Shown: in pieces, positions 41,857-52,100 of the stretch | Layout of the letters: each line of letters opens with the position of its first letter | Position numbering within the stretch: the stretch's first letter is position 1 | Assembly (NCBI GenBank): GCA_946885915.1 | Contig: CAMPHF010000006.1 | Coordinates: 62,001-126,000, forward strand | DNA length: 64,000 nt | Direction of reading: 5' to 3' | DNA from: an uncultured Idiomarina sp. | Lineage (GTDB): Bacteria; Pseudomonadota; Gammaproteobacteria; Enterobacterales; Alteromonadaceae | Program-made: the position numbers and the translations under genes | Notes under the pieces: generated by a model | The model's database searches: none | What the model was told of the DNA's origin: nothing | Seen by the model: only the letters and a program-made list of their open reading frames with translations

Positions 41857-43209
41857 TTAGCGCAAATACGGGGACCACGATGGCGACTTCACTTCACCCT
41901 CTCGGGCTGGCAATCTCGCCTTAAAACGACCATCAACCGATACCAACGCCAACACCTGCCTATTCTCATGGGTTGTGCTGTAAATAATCATACTACCATT
42001 TGGCGCAAGACTTGGCGATTCATCCAAACTAGTTTGGGTTAACACCTGCATCGTACCCGTTGGATACTCTTGCTTCGCAATGTGATAATTCCCACGCGTG
42101 CGATTTACCAAAATAAATTGCTCACCATCTGGGGCCATAGTGCCACCAAGGTTCTGTTCACCTTCAAAGGTCAACCGGCGCACCGAGCCACTCGATAAAT
42201 TTACGCTATAAAGTTGCGGTCTGCCACCTCTTTCTGACGTAAAAATCAACGATTTACCGTCAGGCGTCCAACTTGGTTCGGTATCAATCGCACGATGATT
42301 CGTGATCCGCGTCAGTTGTCCGGTCGCTAAAGTCATCACATACAGCTCGGGATTGCCATCTTTAGACAGCACCATAGCGAGCTGTTTACCATCAGGCGAC
42401 CACACTGGACTACTATTAATACCAGGAAAATCAGTCACTTTATCCCGACGCGTGGTGTATATGTCCTGAATATAGATTTCTGGCCGACTATTTTCGAAAC
42501 TCACGTAAGCAAGCTTGGTACCATCCGGTGACCAGCTCGGTGACATTAACGGCTCAGGGCTGCGCAGCAATACCCGTTCGCCATAGCCATCATAATCAGC
42601 AACCACCAGTTGGTGTGGTTTAGCTTGATTATAGTTCACCGTCACGTAGGCAATCCGCGTCATGAACGCACCCGGAATTCCGGTTAAGGCCTCAAACACC
42701 ACATCGGAAATCCTATGTGAATATTGGCGGAACTGTTCAGAGGTCACCACACTGCTACGCGAATCAAGAATATGATCTTTATTCTGAACCAACTGTCCGC
42801 CTTGCAGCATTTGGGCACCACCACCGGTGATTTGACCGCGTAGTACATCGATCAACTCGAATTTCACGGTGTAGCGGTCGACCGAATACTCTTCAATAGT
42901 TCCGACCACAATCGCCTCAACGCCAAGCGCCGCCCACGCAGCGTAATCAACTTCACCGTCTTGACTCGGCTGCTGCGGCATAGCGGCCGCTGGAATTGGA
43001 TTGAATTTTCCGCTGCGCATCAGATCGGCGGCAACTACCGCTTCAATATTCGCTGGCTTCGGGCCCGTACCTAACCACCGAAATGGCACGACGGCAATCG
43101 GACGTGCCGAATCAATACCTTCGGTGATCACAATCTCAAGTGCACCTCGTGCAAACGGAGTCGTCAGCATCGACAGACTTACTAATAGCAATACAAATTT
43201 TTTCATCAT
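41857..43209 (-). CDS. tolB: Tol-Pal periplasmic protein TolB
   Basis: TolB is the periplasmic beta-propeller that binds Pal and is pulled by TolA in the energised Tol system. A signal peptide (about residues 1-22, ending near ARG-A) leads to an N-terminal domain. Six WD40-like blades follow, marked by repeats of the type [30 protein letters not shown] and [15 protein letters not shown]. 450 residues is slightly longer than E. coli TolB (430). It starts 3 nt after the tolA stop. Confidence 0.97.
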   Translation of the reverse strand: MMKKFVLLLVSLSMLTTPFARGALEIVITEGIDSARPIAVVPFRWLGTGPKPANIEAVVAADLMRSGKFNPIPAAAMPQQPSQDGEVDYAAWAALGVEAIVVGTIEEYSVDRYTVKFELIDVLRGQITGGGAQMLQGGQLVQNKDHILDSRSSVVTSEQFRQYSHRISDVVFEALTGIPGAFMTRIAYVTVNYNQAKPHQLVVADYDGYGERVLLRSPEPLMSPSWSPDGTKLAYVSFENSRPEIYIQDIYTTRRDKVTDFPGINSSPVWSPDGKQLAMVLSKDGNPELYVMTLATGQLTRITNHRAIDTEPSWTPDGKSLIFTSERGGRPQLYSVNLSSGSVRRLTFEGEQNLGGTMAPDGEQFILVNRTRGNYHIAKQEYPTGTMQVLTQTSLDESPSLAPNGSMIIYSTTHENRQVLALVSVDGRFKARLPAREGEVKSPSWSPYLR

Positions 43210-43212
43210 AAG

Positions 43213-44187
43213 TTAGAACTCTGGTCTGACGGTTAATTTAATAGTCGACATTTCTTGGTAAATTTCTGGATCTTCAGATACCGGCAAAGTGTTGGCTTTG
43301 AGTACCGCATTGCGTGCTGAGCGGCACACACTTTCATCGCCCGAACCCGTAGTGACGTTAGTCACAAAGCCACTGCGAGCGACACTAATAGTGAGCTCAC
43401 AAGACTTACCACGCATCGATTCATCAACATTCCAATTGCGTTGAATGGTTTGCGAAATGAGCGCCGTATACTTGTCGATTTCGGAGAGCATTTGCTGTTG
43501 TCGAGCCCGTTGCCGGGTTGCCATTTCTTCCGCTAACTCACGTTGCAACTGCGCTTCGCGTTCCGCTTGCCGACGTTCTTCTTCTTCACGCTGACGTTGT
43601 GCTTCTAATTCCCGTTGGCGCTGCGCTTCCGCTTCTTTTCGTGCTTGCTCGGCTTTCGCAGCCGCCGCTTCTTCTTGCCGACGCCGCTCTGCTGCGGCCT
43701 GCGCCGCTGCCTCAGCTTCTTTGCGTTGCTGTTCTAATTGGCGCTGCTCGGCAATTGCTTGCTCACGTTCGCGCTCGCGTTGTACTTCTAATTCACGCTG
43801 CCGTTGCTGCTCTTGCTCACGAGCTTTACGCGCGGCCTCGGCACGCCGTTCAAGTTCAGCTAAGCGTTGTTGCTCAGCCCGTCGATCAGCAGCGCGTTGC
43901 GCTTCAATCCGCTCAACTTGCTGTTGTACCGCGGCTTGGTCTACCGCTACGGCTTCGACAATCTCATCTACTTGAGGTTCAACCGTCGCTTCGTCTAAAT
44001 TCGATAAATCCACACTTAAGGTGGGTTGCTCAAAACTCGGCGTAAAGTTCATACTAATCGCAATAATGGCAGCAATCGCCACATGCAAACCAACCGACAC
44101 CATCAGCGGTCCGGTCAGCGGCGTAGCGTCTACGCGACTTGGTCGCGCAGCAGGTGAGTTTTTCCCAGTCGGTTGCTCACTCGCCAT
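43213..44187 (-). CDS. tolA: Tol-Pal protein TolA
   Basis: TolA couples the TolQR proton motor in the inner membrane to TolB/Pal. One membrane helix (about residues 28-47) is followed by a long charged helical domain (about 70-235). This is almost entirely Arg/Glu/Gln/Ala, with repeated QRELE- and RRAEA-type units and a predicted coiled coil. The small C-terminal domain ends the protein, including the SCELTISVARSGFV segment. At 324 residues it is shorter than E. coli TolA (421) because the middle domain is shorter; that is common outside the Enterobacteria. Confidence 0.95.
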   Translation of the reverse strand: MASEQPTGKNSPAARPSRVDATPLTGPLMVSVGLHVAIAAIIAISMNFTPSFEQPTLSVDLSNLDEATVEPQVDEIVEAVAVDQAAVQQQVERIEAQRAADRRAEQQRLAELERRAEAARKAREQEQQRQRELEVQREREREQAIAEQRQLEQQRKEAEAAAQAAAERRRQEEAAAAKAEQARKEAEAQRQRELEAQRQREEEERRQAEREAQLQRELAEEMATRQRARQQQMLSEIDKYTALISQTIQRNWNVDESMRGKSCELTISVARSGFVTNVTTGSGDESVCRSARNAVLKANTLPVSEDPEIYQEMSTIKLTVRPEF

Positions 44188-44188
44188 G

Positions 44189-44626
44189 CTAATTACCCTC
44201 TATCCCGCTCGAGTCGGTCATTAAGCCGACCGACGGTACGCCCGCACGCTGCAGTAAAACCATGAGCTGGACAATTTGGTTGTAAGAAACCGCGCCATCA
44301 CCATTTACCATCACCGGACGCTCGCCATCGACCTGCAATTCCGCGGCGACTAGCGTAGCGAGCTCTGTTGCACTCATTGGTGCATCCGGATTGGTGTTGG
44401 TATTCAAGAAATATTGTCCATCTCGATTTACCGAGGCAACAATTGGCGTTTTACTATCTTTCGACAAGGGTTCAGCCGCGGCGCGCGGCAAATCAACTTT
44501 CACCCCTTGCGTGATCAGTGGTGCTGTCACCATAAAAATAATCAGCAACACTAACATCACGTCGATGTATGGCACGACGTTAATTTCAGCGACCGGACGT
44601 CGCCGCCGGCGAGTCACTGTCATCAT
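44189..44626 (-). CDS. tolR: Tol-Pal protein TolR
   Basis: TolR is the periplasm-facing partner of TolQ in the ExbBD-type proton motor that energises TolA. The 145-residue protein has one N-terminal helix with the essential membrane aspartate in VVPYIDVMLVLLIIFMVTAP and a C-terminal periplasmic domain. It overlaps tolQ by 4 nt (ATGA) and is followed by tolA after 1 nt. Confidence 0.97.
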   Translation of the reverse strand: MMTVTRRRRRPVAEINVVPYIDVMLVLLIIFMVTAPLITQGVKVDLPRAAAEPLSKDSKTPIVASVNRDGQYFLNTNTNPDAPMSATELATLVAAELQVDGERPVMVNGDGAVSYNQIVQLMVLLQRAGVPSVGLMTDSSGIEGN

Positions 44627-45327
44627 GCTTGGGCACCCGCCTTTTCACTAGTTTTCGCTAACCCTTGGCGTTGCAAAATCGCCAACAGCTCGTCCATAAA
44701 ATTCACATACTGGTTGTCGACCTTTTCCACCCGATGAGAGAAGCGGTTGTATGCAATCACCGCTGGAATAGCGGCGAACAAACCCATGGCGGTGGCGATA
44801 AGCGCTTCTGCGATACCAGGCGCAACCATCGCTAGAGTGGCTTGCTGCACCGCACCTAAGCCAATAAAGGCATTCATAATCCCCCACACCGTGCCGAACA
44901 AGCCGACATAAGGGCTAATTGAGCCAATGGTAGCTAGCAGTGACAAGTTCGCCTCTAACTTATCGATTTCGCGTGAATGCGCGACGCGCATGGCTCGATA
45001 ACTCGCATCTAGAACGTCTTGGCGCTCTAGTTCCGGGTTATTGCGAAGCCGGGCAAACTCTTTGAAGCCAGCAAAAAATAGCAGCTCCATGCCACGGCTA
45101 TTGTGCGCACGAGCCGAAATTTCTTGGAACAGCCGAGCTAAATCAACACCAGACCAGAAGCGGTCCTCAAATTTATGCGCATCAGTCAGGGCTTGATTGA
45201 TAATTTTACGGCGTTGAAAAATCATGGCCCAGCCAGCGACCGAAAAGGCCACCAACATCAGCATGACGAGTTGAACAACGATACTGGCTTCAAGTATCAG
45301 GGCGGTTATCGATAAATCAGCTTGCAC
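44623..45327 (-). CDS. tolQ: Tol-Pal protein TolQ
   Basis: TolQ is the MotA/ExbB-type channel subunit of the Tol proton motor. The 234-residue sequence has three helices (near residues 15-37, 135-160 and 170-195). Conserved tracts are YVGLFGTVWGIMNAF and GIAEALIATAMGLFAAIPAVIAYN. It overlaps ybgC by 11 nt upstream and tolR by 4 nt downstream. Confidence 0.97.
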   Translation of the reverse strand: MQADLSITALILEASIVVQLVMLMLVAFSVAGWAMIFQRRKIINQALTDAHKFEDRFWSGVDLARLFQEISARAHNSRGMELLFFAGFKEFARLRNNPELERQDVLDASYRAMRVAHSREIDKLEANLSLLATIGSISPYVGLFGTVWGIMNAFIGLGAVQQATLAMVAPGIAEALIATAMGLFAAIPAVIAYNRFSHRVEKVDNQYVNFMDELLAILQRQGLAKTSEKAGAQA

Positions 45328-45739
45328 GCTTTAGTTCCTCTATTATTTCAGTCGGCATCGCGGCTGCCCTCAATGGCGTAGTGGCGGTGGCTAATTGAAC
45401 ACAAGCCGCTTTGACTCGCGCTTGACACAACAGGTTCCCGGCCGAACCCTCAATCCATTGTAAAAAGTTAACCGATGCCTTGCCGACTTTTTCAAATTGA
45501 CTGCAGACCATGAGTTCATCATTAAACCGTGCCGGAGAACGCAAATCTAAATCTACCTGACGAACGACGAAAGCTATACCTTGTGCTAGCCACACATCTT
45601 GTTCGATACCCAGTGATCGTAACCACTCCGTTCGCGCGCGCTCAAGAAATTTGAGATAGTTCGCGTAATAAACAATACCACCCGCATCGGTGTCCTCGTA
45701 ATACACTCGAATGGGCCAGCGAAAAGTCGTAGCAGCCAT
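45317..45739 (-). CDS. ybgC: Tol-Pal associated acyl-CoA thioesterase YbgC
   Basis: YbgC is a small cytoplasmic hotdog-fold thioesterase, commonly the first gene of tol-pal operons. The 4-hydroxybenzoyl-CoA thioesterase-like active-site tract YYEDTDAGGIVYYANY, with its catalytic aspartate near residue 18, is visible. The ATG at 45739 (140 residues) is chosen because GAGGAAGG lies upstream. An in-frame ATG at 45781 is not supported. Its physiological substrate in the Tol context is still unclear. Confidence 0.95.
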   Translation of the reverse strand: MAATTFRWPIRVYYEDTDAGGIVYYANYLKFLERARTEWLRSLGIEQDVWLAQGIAFVVRQVDLDLRSPARFNDELMVCSQFEKVGKASVNFLQWIEGSAGNLLCQARVKAACVQLATATTPLRAAAMPTEIIEELKRAS

Positions 45740-46021
45740 GCTTAATACCTTCCTCACGACAAGTTTCGAATCAATCATCACCCATCACATCTTAATGAAG
45801 ACCGTCATGATGAGCAGTGCCCGCAGCTAACCGCTTTCTTTAGACTTGATTCGGCTATATTTTAAACAGACATTTTTTTATGTATAAAATAACACCTAAA
45901 TATAGCAAGCTTTTGTTTTAATTAAATTTTTCTGGTAATACCAATTTACACGAGGTTAATTATTGCTCGCTTGAAAATTTTATTCATTACATTTTCTAAT
46001 GTGAAAAACAATTTTTCTCGG
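45740..46021. other. AT-rich gene-free interval upstream of the candidate small RNA
   Basis: The interval between ybgC and ruvB is about 450 bp without a protein gene. This part is strongly AT-rich from about 45840 onward, with A- and T-runs that could act as UP elements for the promoter at 46022-46049. The ybgC-tol operon promoter should also be here, but I could not pick one hexamer pair with confidence. Confidence 0.5.
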
Positions 46022-46049
46022 TTGAAGCAACAGAATTCAATCGTATAAT
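46022..46049 (+). promoter_or_regulatory. Promoter of the candidate small RNA
   Basis: TTGAAG (46022-46027) and a perfect TATAAT (46044-46049) are separated by 16 nt, with a strongly AT-rich upstream region. No gene on the plus strand starts downstream; the next plus-strand signal is a terminator about 87 nt further on. Confidence 0.72.
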
Positions 46050-46055
46050 ACGCAG

Positions 46056-46164
46056 CATATCAGAGACGAAGCGAATGGTTGTCACTTCTCACTGTTATTG
46101 TTCCCTGGATTTAACTTCCTTGTTGTTCTGTATTTGCCCACATCTCGCATGTGGGCTTTTTTTT
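46056..46164 (+). ncRNA. Candidate small RNA of about 109 nt (unassigned family)
   Basis: The unit has its own promoter and a strong intrinsic terminator, and it lies on the plus strand between two minus-strand genes, ybgC and ruvB, so it serves neither. The body contains an unstructured C/U-rich stretch (about 46097-46134, including TTCCCTGG and ACTTCCTTGTTGTTC) ahead of a GC-rich terminator with eight T residues, the layout of Hfq-binding trans-acting regulators. I compared it from memory with RyhB, Spot 42, RprA, GcvB, FnrS, MicA and others and found no match beyond a loosely RprA-like terminator. Function is unknown. Confidence 0.65.
46136..46164 (+). terminator. Rho-independent terminator of the candidate small RNA
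   Basis: GCCCACAT (46136-46143) and ATGTGGGC (46149-46156) form a perfect 8-bp stem with a CTCGC loop, followed by eight T residues. The T-tract is on the plus strand only; the minus-strand flank (AAATACAG) has none, so it does not terminate ruvB. Confidence 0.93.
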
Positions 46165-46188
46165 GCCTATTTGCTATTGATGACCAAC

Positions 46189-47196
46189 TTAACTTAGATC
46201 TACTTGTAAGCCGAAGTGGGCATACGCATGTGGCGTCGCAATTCGGCCGCGCGGCGTCCGTTGCAAAAAGCCCTGCTGAATCAAATACGGCTCTAGCACA
46301 TCTTCAATGGTATCTTTTTCCTCACCAATGGCCGCCGCTAAATTATCAAGACCCACCGGCCCGCCAGAAAACTTCTCAATAATAGCCAGCATTAGCTTAC
46401 GGTCCATATAATCAAACCCGGCTTTATCGACATCCACCATAGTGAGCGCTTCGGCGGCAATAGTTTGGGTGATCACCCCGTTGCTACGCACTTCAGCTAC
46501 ATCACGCACGCGCCGTAATAGGCGATTAGCAATCCGCGGGGTACCGCGCGAACGGGCCGCTATTTCACGTGCCCCATCCACTTCTAACTGCACATTTAGA
46601 TAATTCGCTGAACGCTGAATAATGCTCGTTAACTCAGTCACATCATAAAACTCAAGTCGTTGCACGATGCCAAATCTATCACGCAGTGGTGAGGTTAAAG
46701 CACCCGCCCGAGTGGTTGCTCCAATCAAGGTAAAAGGCGGCAAATCCAATTTAATCGAACGCGCTGCCGGCCCTTCACCAATCATAATATCGAGCTGATA
46801 ATCCTCCATCGCCGGGTAAAGAATTTCCTCTACCACCGGACTTAAACGGTGAATTTCATCAATAAATAGCACATCGTGAGCATCAAGATTTGTTAATAGT
46901 GCCGCAAGATCGCCCGCTTTTTCTAGGACTGGCCCCGAGGTTTGCTTAATATTTACGTTTAGTTCATTTGCAACAATGTTCGCCAAGGTCGTTTTACCAA
47001 GCCCCGGCGGTCCAAATATCAGCAAATGGTCAAGCGCTTCGCCACGTTGCCGAGCGGCTTGAATGAAGATTTCCATTTGGCCAACGACGTGCTTCTGGCC
47101 GGTATAGTCAACCAGTTTTTTGGGCCGAATAGCACGGTCGACAGCTTCGTCCTCAGCTTGGATCTGGGGTTGATTGATACGGTCGGCTTCAATCAT
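46189..47196 (-). CDS. ruvB: Holliday junction branch migration ATPase RuvB
   Basis: RuvB is the hexameric AAA+ motor that drives branch migration of Holliday junctions with RuvA. Walker A (GPPGLGKTT near residue 65), Walker B (LFIDEIHRL), the sensor tract GATTRAGAL and a C-terminal winged-helix with GLDNLAAAI and TPRGR are visible. Length (335) is standard. It is the third gene of ruvCAB, about 60 nt after ruvA. Confidence 0.98.
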   Translation of the reverse strand: MIEADRINQPQIQAEDEAVDRAIRPKKLVDYTGQKHVVGQMEIFIQAARQRGEALDHLLIFGPPGLGKTTLANIVANELNVNIKQTSGPVLEKAGDLAALLTNLDAHDVLFIDEIHRLSPVVEEILYPAMEDYQLDIMIGEGPAARSIKLDLPPFTLIGATTRAGALTSPLRDRFGIVQRLEFYDVTELTSIIQRSANYLNVQLEVDGAREIAARSRGTPRIANRLLRRVRDVAEVRSNGVITQTIAAEALTMVDVDKAGFDYMDRKLMLAIIEKFSGGPVGLDNLAAAIGEEKDTIEDVLEPYLIQQGFLQRTPRGRIATPHAYAHFGLQVDLS

Positions 47197-47257
47197 AGTG
47201 GCACTTCCCTTTCTGCAGGATTTGCGCTGCGTGGTTTAGCAACACCAGCGTTCAGCG

Positions 47258-47872
47258 CTACAACATCGACTTCAATGCTTGGCGAATATAATCTTCTGAG
47301 CGCAAGTTTTCACCAGCAATATTTGCTAACGCTTTTTCGGCCTGCGCTGGTTTGTAACCTAACCCAATCAGGGCACTTAATGCATCTTGTTTTGGATCGG
47401 GCGTGCTCAACTGTGCCGCGGTTTGTGGCGCAATCGCCACGCGCCCTGCATCACCTTGCGTACTGGTCCAGTCAGCAAGCTTATCACGCATTTCCACCAC
47501 CAAGCGTTCGGCGGTCTTACGCCCTACCCCTGGCAATTTAACTAAGCTTGACACATCACTGTGGGTAACTGCTTGGACAAATTGGCTGACCGTCATACCA
47601 CTCATGATAGTAAGTGCTAACTTTGGGCCAACTCCTTGCGCTTTAATAAGCTGACGAAACAAGGTACGTTCAGAGCTATGGTTGAAACCATACAATAATT
47701 GCGCGTCTTCACGGACAACAAAATGGGTAACCAAGGTAACGGCTTCACCCACCGCTGGTAATTCATAAATGCAGGTCATCGGCATTGATACTTCATAGCC
47801 AATACCTTGCACGTCGATGAGTACTTCGGGAGGCTGCTTCTGCAGTAAAGTGCCGGTAAGTTGACCTATCAC
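47258..47872 (-). CDS. ruvA: Holliday junction DNA-binding protein RuvA
   Basis: RuvA binds the four-way junction as a tetramer and recruits RuvB. The start is GTG at 47872, giving [21 protein letters not shown], the family N-terminus, and 204 residues (E. coli 203). AAGGA lies upstream. The helix-hairpin-helix tracts [16 protein letters not shown] and [21 protein letters not shown] are clear. The C-terminal RuvB-binding domain includes [20 protein letters not shown]. The frame is open further upstream into ruvC but without support. Confidence 0.97.
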   Translation of the reverse strand: MIGQLTGTLLQKQPPEVLIDVQGIGYEVSMPMTCIYELPAVGEAVTLVTHFVVREDAQLLYGFNHSSERTLFRQLIKAQGVGPKLALTIMSGMTVSQFVQAVTHSDVSSLVKLPGVGRKTAERLVVEMRDKLADWTSTQGDAGRVAIAPQTAAQLSTPDPKQDALSALIGLGYKPAQAEKALANIAGENLRSEDYIRQALKSML

Positions 47873-47892
47873 AATTGCTTTCCTTGTTGCAG

Positions 47893-48426
47893 TTAGCGCA
47901 AGCGACCGCGCGTGGTTTTTTGGGCTTGCCCGGCCATCCGGATCAGGCTTTGTTGAGTATGGGCATGGCATAGCGCAACAGCCAACGCGTCTGCCGCGTC
48001 AGCTTGCGGTCGTTTCGATAACTGTAACATAGCCGTCACCATGTGTTGTACTTGCGCCTTATCGGCGGCGCCCGTACCTACCACCGCTTGCTTGATCTGG
48101 CGCGCTGAATATTCCGCGATATCCAACCCCGCATTCGCTGCGGCCACAATCGCAGCGCCTCGCGCTTGACCTAGTTTCAGCGCCGAATCGGGATTACGTG
48201 CCATAAACACTTGCTCAATCGCGAATTCAGTCGGCTTGAACTGAGTGATCAATTCACTTACGCCGGCGAAAATCAGCTGTAAGCGCTCGCCCAACGAGCG
48301 CTCCTGATTGCCTTGCACCACCCGAATACAGCCGCTCCCCAAATACTGGGTTTGACTGCCTTGCTTCGCAATCACGCCGTAACCGGTCAGTCGTGAGCCT
48401 GGGTCAATGCCAAGGATGATTGCCAT
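47893..48426 (-). CDS. ruvC: Crossover junction endodeoxyribonuclease RuvC
   Basis: RuvC resolves Holliday junctions by paired nicks. The 177-residue sequence starts [17 protein letters not shown], with catalytic D7. The second acidic residue is in FAIEQVF, and the C-terminal [15 protein letters not shown] supplies the remaining aspartates. It lies 5 nt after aspS and 20 nt before ruvA, so the repair genes are probably co-transcribed with aspS. The yebC gene often found between aspS and ruvC in other Gammaproteobacteria is absent here. Confidence 0.97.
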   Translation of the reverse strand: MAIILGIDPGSRLTGYGVIAKQGSQTQYLGSGCIRVVQGNQERSLGERLQLIFAGVSELITQFKPTEFAIEQVFMARNPDSALKLGQARGAAIVAAANAGLDIAEYSARQIKQAVVGTGAADKAQVQHMVTAMLQLSKRPQADAADALAVALCHAHTQQSLIRMAGQAQKTTRGRLR

Positions 48427-48431
48427 TGGCG

Positions 48432-50207
48432 TTAGTCTTGCGACCCCGGTTTAGCCGGCGCTAATTGCACGCCAAGCTCTTGCAGGGCTTGGCTAGCGGC
48501 AACGCCAGGGGCATCCGTTAACACGCACGCGGCAGTCGTGGTTTTCGGGAACGCAATGACGTCACGAATAGAGCTGGCGCCAACCATCAGCATCACTAAC
48601 CGATCCAAGCCAAAGGCTAAGCCTGCATGGGGTGGCGTGCCGTACTTCAAGGCTTCCAACAAGAAACCGAACTTCTCATTGGCTTCCGCTTCAGCAATGC
48701 CCAAAATACCGAACACCGTTTGTTGCATGTCGTGGTCATAAATCCGCACTGAACCGCCGCCAACTTCGACCCCATTGAGCACCATATCGTAAGCATTAGA
48801 TAGTGCCGCGGCGGGATCAGCTTTGAGTTCCGCTGGGGTCACGCCTACTGGTGCCGTAAACGGATGGTGAATGGCGTGCAGTTGCCCTTCATGTTCCTCG
48901 AACATCGGGAAGTCAACCACCCATAACGGTCGCCATTCATCAGCCACCAAGTCATGGTCTTGGCCAACTTTTAAGCGCAATGCGCCCATCGCTTCCGCCA
49001 CCACAGTTGCGGTATCTGCACCAAAGAACAGAATATCGCCGGAGGCCGCTTCAATACGGGCTAAAATACCCTCTAGCGCAGCATCTGGAATAAACTTCAG
49101 TACCGGTGATTGAATACCATCGCGACCAGCCGCAAGGTCGTTCACTTTTAACCAAGCCAAGCCTTTGGCGCCATAAACCCCAACAAATTGGGTATAGTCA
49201 TCGATCATTTTACGTGAAATCGCGTCGGCTTTACCCGGTACTTTTAATGCCGCAACACGACCTTTCGGGTCATTTGCCGGGCCCGCAAATACTTTGAACT
49301 CCACATCGGTGAGCAGGTCCGCCACATCAACCAGCTCCAGCGGGTTGCGTAAATCTGGCTTATCACTACCAAAGCGCCGCATGGCCTCATGCCAAGTCAT
49401 GCGTGGGAAGTCGCCAAGGTCAATTGACAATAATTCGGTAAATAGCTCTCGCACCATGCGCTCGGTCACGTCCATCACCTGATCCGCACTCATGAAAGAG
49501 GTTTCGATATCGATTTGGGTAAATTCCGGCTGGCGATCAGCCCGCAAATCTTCGTCCCGGAAACATTTCACGATTTGATAGTAGCGATCCATACCCGCCA
49601 TCATCAGCAATTGCTTAAACAATTGAGGCGACTGGGGTAACGCAAAGAATTTACCTTTATGGGTGCGGCTTGGTACCAAATAGTCACGCGCACCTTCCGG
49701 CGTGGCTCGAGTCAGCATTGGTGTTTCAATGTCTAAAAAGCCAGCACCATCTAAATAACGACGGACCGCACTAGTGACTCGCGCCCGAAACTGCAAATGC
49801 TGACTCATTTGTGGACGACGCAAATCCAAATACCGGTAGCGTAAGCGCATCTCTTCGCTTACTGCTTGGTTAAAATCAATCGGCATTGGCGCTGATTTAT
49901 TCAAAATCACCAGTTCGCTCGCCATCACTTCAATCGCGCCGGTTGCCATGGTTGCGTTCACTTGGCTGTCAGGCCGCGCTCGCACTTCACCGCGCAATTG
50001 CACACAGAACTCTTGGCGGAGGCGGTTCGCTTGCTCGAACAACGCTTGTTGGTCTGGATCAAACACCACCTGCACGAGTCCACTGCGGTCCCGCAAATCG
50101 ATGAAGATGAGGCCGCCTAAATCGCGCCGTTTGTTAACCCATCCACATAAACTAATTTGCTCGCCAACCTGTTGGCGGGAGAGGTCTCCACAATAGTGAC
50201 TGCGCAT
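48432..50207 (-). CDS. aspS: Aspartyl-tRNA synthetase
   Basis: AspS charges tRNA-Asp in the cytoplasm. It is a class II synthetase of the bacterial type (591 residues) with an N-terminal OB-fold anticodon-binding domain ([24 protein letters not shown]). Catalytic motifs are [25 protein letters not shown] and [20 protein letters not shown], and motif 3 is [13 protein letters not shown]. The bacterial GAD insertion lies around residues 290-410. It begins the minus-strand aspS-ruvCAB run. Confidence 0.98.
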   Translation of the reverse strand: MRSHYCGDLSRQQVGEQISLCGWVNKRRDLGGLIFIDLRDRSGLVQVVFDPDQQALFEQANRLRQEFCVQLRGEVRARPDSQVNATMATGAIEVMASELVILNKSAPMPIDFNQAVSEEMRLRYRYLDLRRPQMSQHLQFRARVTSAVRRYLDGAGFLDIETPMLTRATPEGARDYLVPSRTHKGKFFALPQSPQLFKQLLMMAGMDRYYQIVKCFRDEDLRADRQPEFTQIDIETSFMSADQVMDVTERMVRELFTELLSIDLGDFPRMTWHEAMRRFGSDKPDLRNPLELVDVADLLTDVEFKVFAGPANDPKGRVAALKVPGKADAISRKMIDDYTQFVGVYGAKGLAWLKVNDLAAGRDGIQSPVLKFIPDAALEGILARIEAASGDILFFGADTATVVAEAMGALRLKVGQDHDLVADEWRPLWVVDFPMFEEHEGQLHAIHHPFTAPVGVTPAELKADPAAALSNAYDMVLNGVEVGGGSVRIYDHDMQQTVFGILGIAEAEANEKFGFLLEALKYGTPPHAGLAFGLDRLVMLMVGASSIRDVIAFPKTTTAACVLTDAPGVAASQALQELGVQLAPAKPGSQD

Positions 50208-50367
50208 TGCTGTTGATCCTAATTATCTGGGTGAATATAAAGCCCAACATTATATGCAAATAACCGCTATGACACCAATCCAATTCGGTGTTTTTGGCGC
50301 GCGTTCTGATGCTGGTGTTTCGCTCATCGCCCCGCTAAAATAAGCGTTTTTATTCACGAGCGTTATT

Positions 50368-51141
50368 ATGTCCAAGTCGTCACCCTCGCAACCGCGCGAT
50401 ACTATTTTTTCCGAACCGCTGCAGCAAGTGCCCGATTTCGCTTTCGATGCCCGCGTCGTCGAAGTGTTTAGTGACATGATCAATCGCTCGGTGCCGGGCT
50501 ATCAAAGTATTTTGCATGGTATTGGGCAATTAGCAGCGCAGTTTGCCCAACCCAACACCCACATTTACGACCTTGGCTGCTCGCTTGGCGCTGCAACCCT
50601 TGCGATGCGGCAACAATTAACAGCCAGTCTCGGAGTTAAATTATTCGCCATTGATAATTCCCAACCTATGACTGAGCGCTGCCAAAATATGCTGAATGCT
50701 TATCGCAGCGATATTCCGGTGCAGGTTGACTGTGCTGACGTTCGCAGTTATCCGTTGCATCAAGCCAGTGTCGTGGTCATGAATTTCACCTTGCAGTTTG
50801 TTCCGCCGGCAGAGCGCTTGCCGCTGTTACAACGAATTTACGCCAGTTTAGCGCCGGGTGGGATTCTGATCCTGTCAGAAAAATTTAAGGCGGAAACCGC
50901 AACCAACGATGCCATGCTGGTTGAATTACACCACGAGTTCAAACGCGCCAATGGCTACAGTGAATTAGAAATTGCCCAAAAGCGCGCGGCGATTGAAAAT
51001 GTCATGCGAATCGACACCCTAGCTGCGCACCACGAGCGGCTGCAACATATTGGCTTTGAAGCGCCACAGGTCTGGTTCCAGTGCTATAACTTTTGCTCCA
51101 TGATGGCGCTAAAACCAGCATCTGAAAAAGGCATCTCATGA
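50368..51141 (+). CDS. cmoA: Carboxy-S-adenosyl-L-methionine synthase
   Basis: CmoA converts SAM and prephenate to carboxy-SAM, the donor for the wobble uridine modification cmo5U34 in tRNA. It is a Rossmann-fold methyltransferase-like enzyme. The N-terminal [24 protein letters not shown] and the cofactor site [15 protein letters not shown] are diagnostic. The 257-residue length is typical. It overlaps cmoB by 4 nt (ATGA). Confidence 0.96.
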   Translation: MSKSSPSQPRDTIFSEPLQQVPDFAFDARVVEVFSDMINRSVPGYQSILHGIGQLAAQFAQPNTHIYDLGCSLGAATLAMRQQLTASLGVKLFAIDNSQPMTERCQNMLNAYRSDIPVQVDCADVRSYPLHQASVVVMNFTLQFVPPAERLPLLQRIYASLAPGGILILSEKFKAETATNDAMLVELHHEFKRANGYSELEIAQKRAAIENVMRIDTLAAHHERLQHIGFEAPQVWFQCYNFCSMMALKPASEKGIS

Positions 51142-52100
51142 AGTTATGGCAAACTGATTTAGCCAAGTTAAGTACCACGGCAAATGCTCCGTGGCTAGCC
51201 ACTTTAGCGCCGCAACTGGCGGCCTGGCAACCCCATGGCGATTGGTCGAAGTGGGCCAACATCCTCAACGCCTTACCCCAGCTTAATGCGACCGAAGTGG
51301 CCCTCACCGATACCGTCAGTATAGGGCCAAGTGCAGAAGCTGGCATGCAAAAGCGTTTGCAGGCGCAATTGCAACAGCTCATGCCTTGGCGTAAAGGACC
51401 TTTTAATCTGTTTGGCGTTGAGATAGATACCGAGTGGCGCTCAGATTGGAAATGGCAACGCCTGCTACCCGCACTTGGTAGCTTACAAGGCCAACAAGTT
51501 TTAGATGTAGGCTGCGGCAGTGGTTACCATTTGTGGCGGATGCTGGAAGCTGGCGCCAGCGATGTCTGGGGAATTGATCCCGGACAATTATTTATGGCGC
51601 AGTTTTTAGCTATTCGGCAATTTATGCCTGAATCGATAGCCTCGCGCGCTCATTTTTTTCCGGTGGGCATCGAAGCCATGCCCCCTCAACTGCAGTTCGA
51701 CACCGTATTTAGTATGGGGGTGCTTTATCACCGCCGCTCGCCGCTTGAGTTTTTGCAGCAATTGCGCAATCAACTGAAACCTGGCGGTCGTTTAGTATTG
51801 GAAACATTAGTTGTGAATGGCGACAGCCAAACCGTGCTCGTACCGGGTGAGCGTTACGCCAATATGCGCAACGTATGGTTTATTCCGAGCACTGCCGCAC
51901 TCATGCACTGGCTGGAGCGCTTAAAGTTCGTAGATATTGAATTGGTTGACCTAAATCAGACCTCATGCGACGAACAGCGTCGCACTCAGTGGATGACGGG
52001 TGAGTCTTTATCCGATTTTCTTGATCCAAATGATTCGAATTTGACTATTGAAGGGTATCAAGCTCCGTTGCGAGCAGTCATCATGGCGCGAAGTAAATGA
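51138..52100 (+). CDS. cmoB: tRNA U34 carboxymethyltransferase
   Basis: CmoB transfers the carboxymethyl group from carboxy-SAM to 5-hydroxyuridine at position 34 of several tRNAs. The 320-residue protein has the family tracts [20 protein letters not shown], the cofactor loop [14 protein letters not shown], and [16 protein letters not shown]. It overlaps cmoA by 4 nt at its start and the LysR gene by 4 nt at its end, so all three are translationally coupled. Confidence 0.97.
   Translation: MKLWQTDLAKLSTTANAPWLATLAPQLAAWQPHGDWSKWANILNALPQLNATEVALTDTVSIGPSAEAGMQKRLQAQLQQLMPWRKGPFNLFGVEIDTEWRSDWKWQRLLPALGSLQGQQVLDVGCGSGYHLWRMLEAGASDVWGIDPGQLFMAQFLAIRQFMPESIASRAHFFPVGIEAMPPQLQFDTVFSMGVLYHRRSPLEFLQQLRNQLKPGGRLVLETLVVNGDSQTVLVPGERYANMRNVWFIPSTAALMHWLERLKFVDIELVDLNQTSCDEQRRTQWMTGESLSDFLDPNDSNLTIEGYQAPLRAVIMARSK

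Noticed and set aside
43518..44045. A 175-codon plus-strand frame opposite tolA, rich in Leu, Ala and Val
   Set aside because: It is the antisense shadow of the low-complexity Arg/Glu/Ala helical domain of TolA.
46075..46197. A 40-codon open frame starting inside the candidate small RNA
   Set aside because: It reads straight through the terminator hairpin and T-tract, has no proper Shine-Dalgarno sequence, and its composition (Cys/Leu/Phe-rich) looks like chance. The RNA interpretation is simpler.
47026..47541. A 171-codon plus-strand frame opposite ruvB/ruvA
   Set aside because: It is antisense to two highly conserved repair genes and has no family features.
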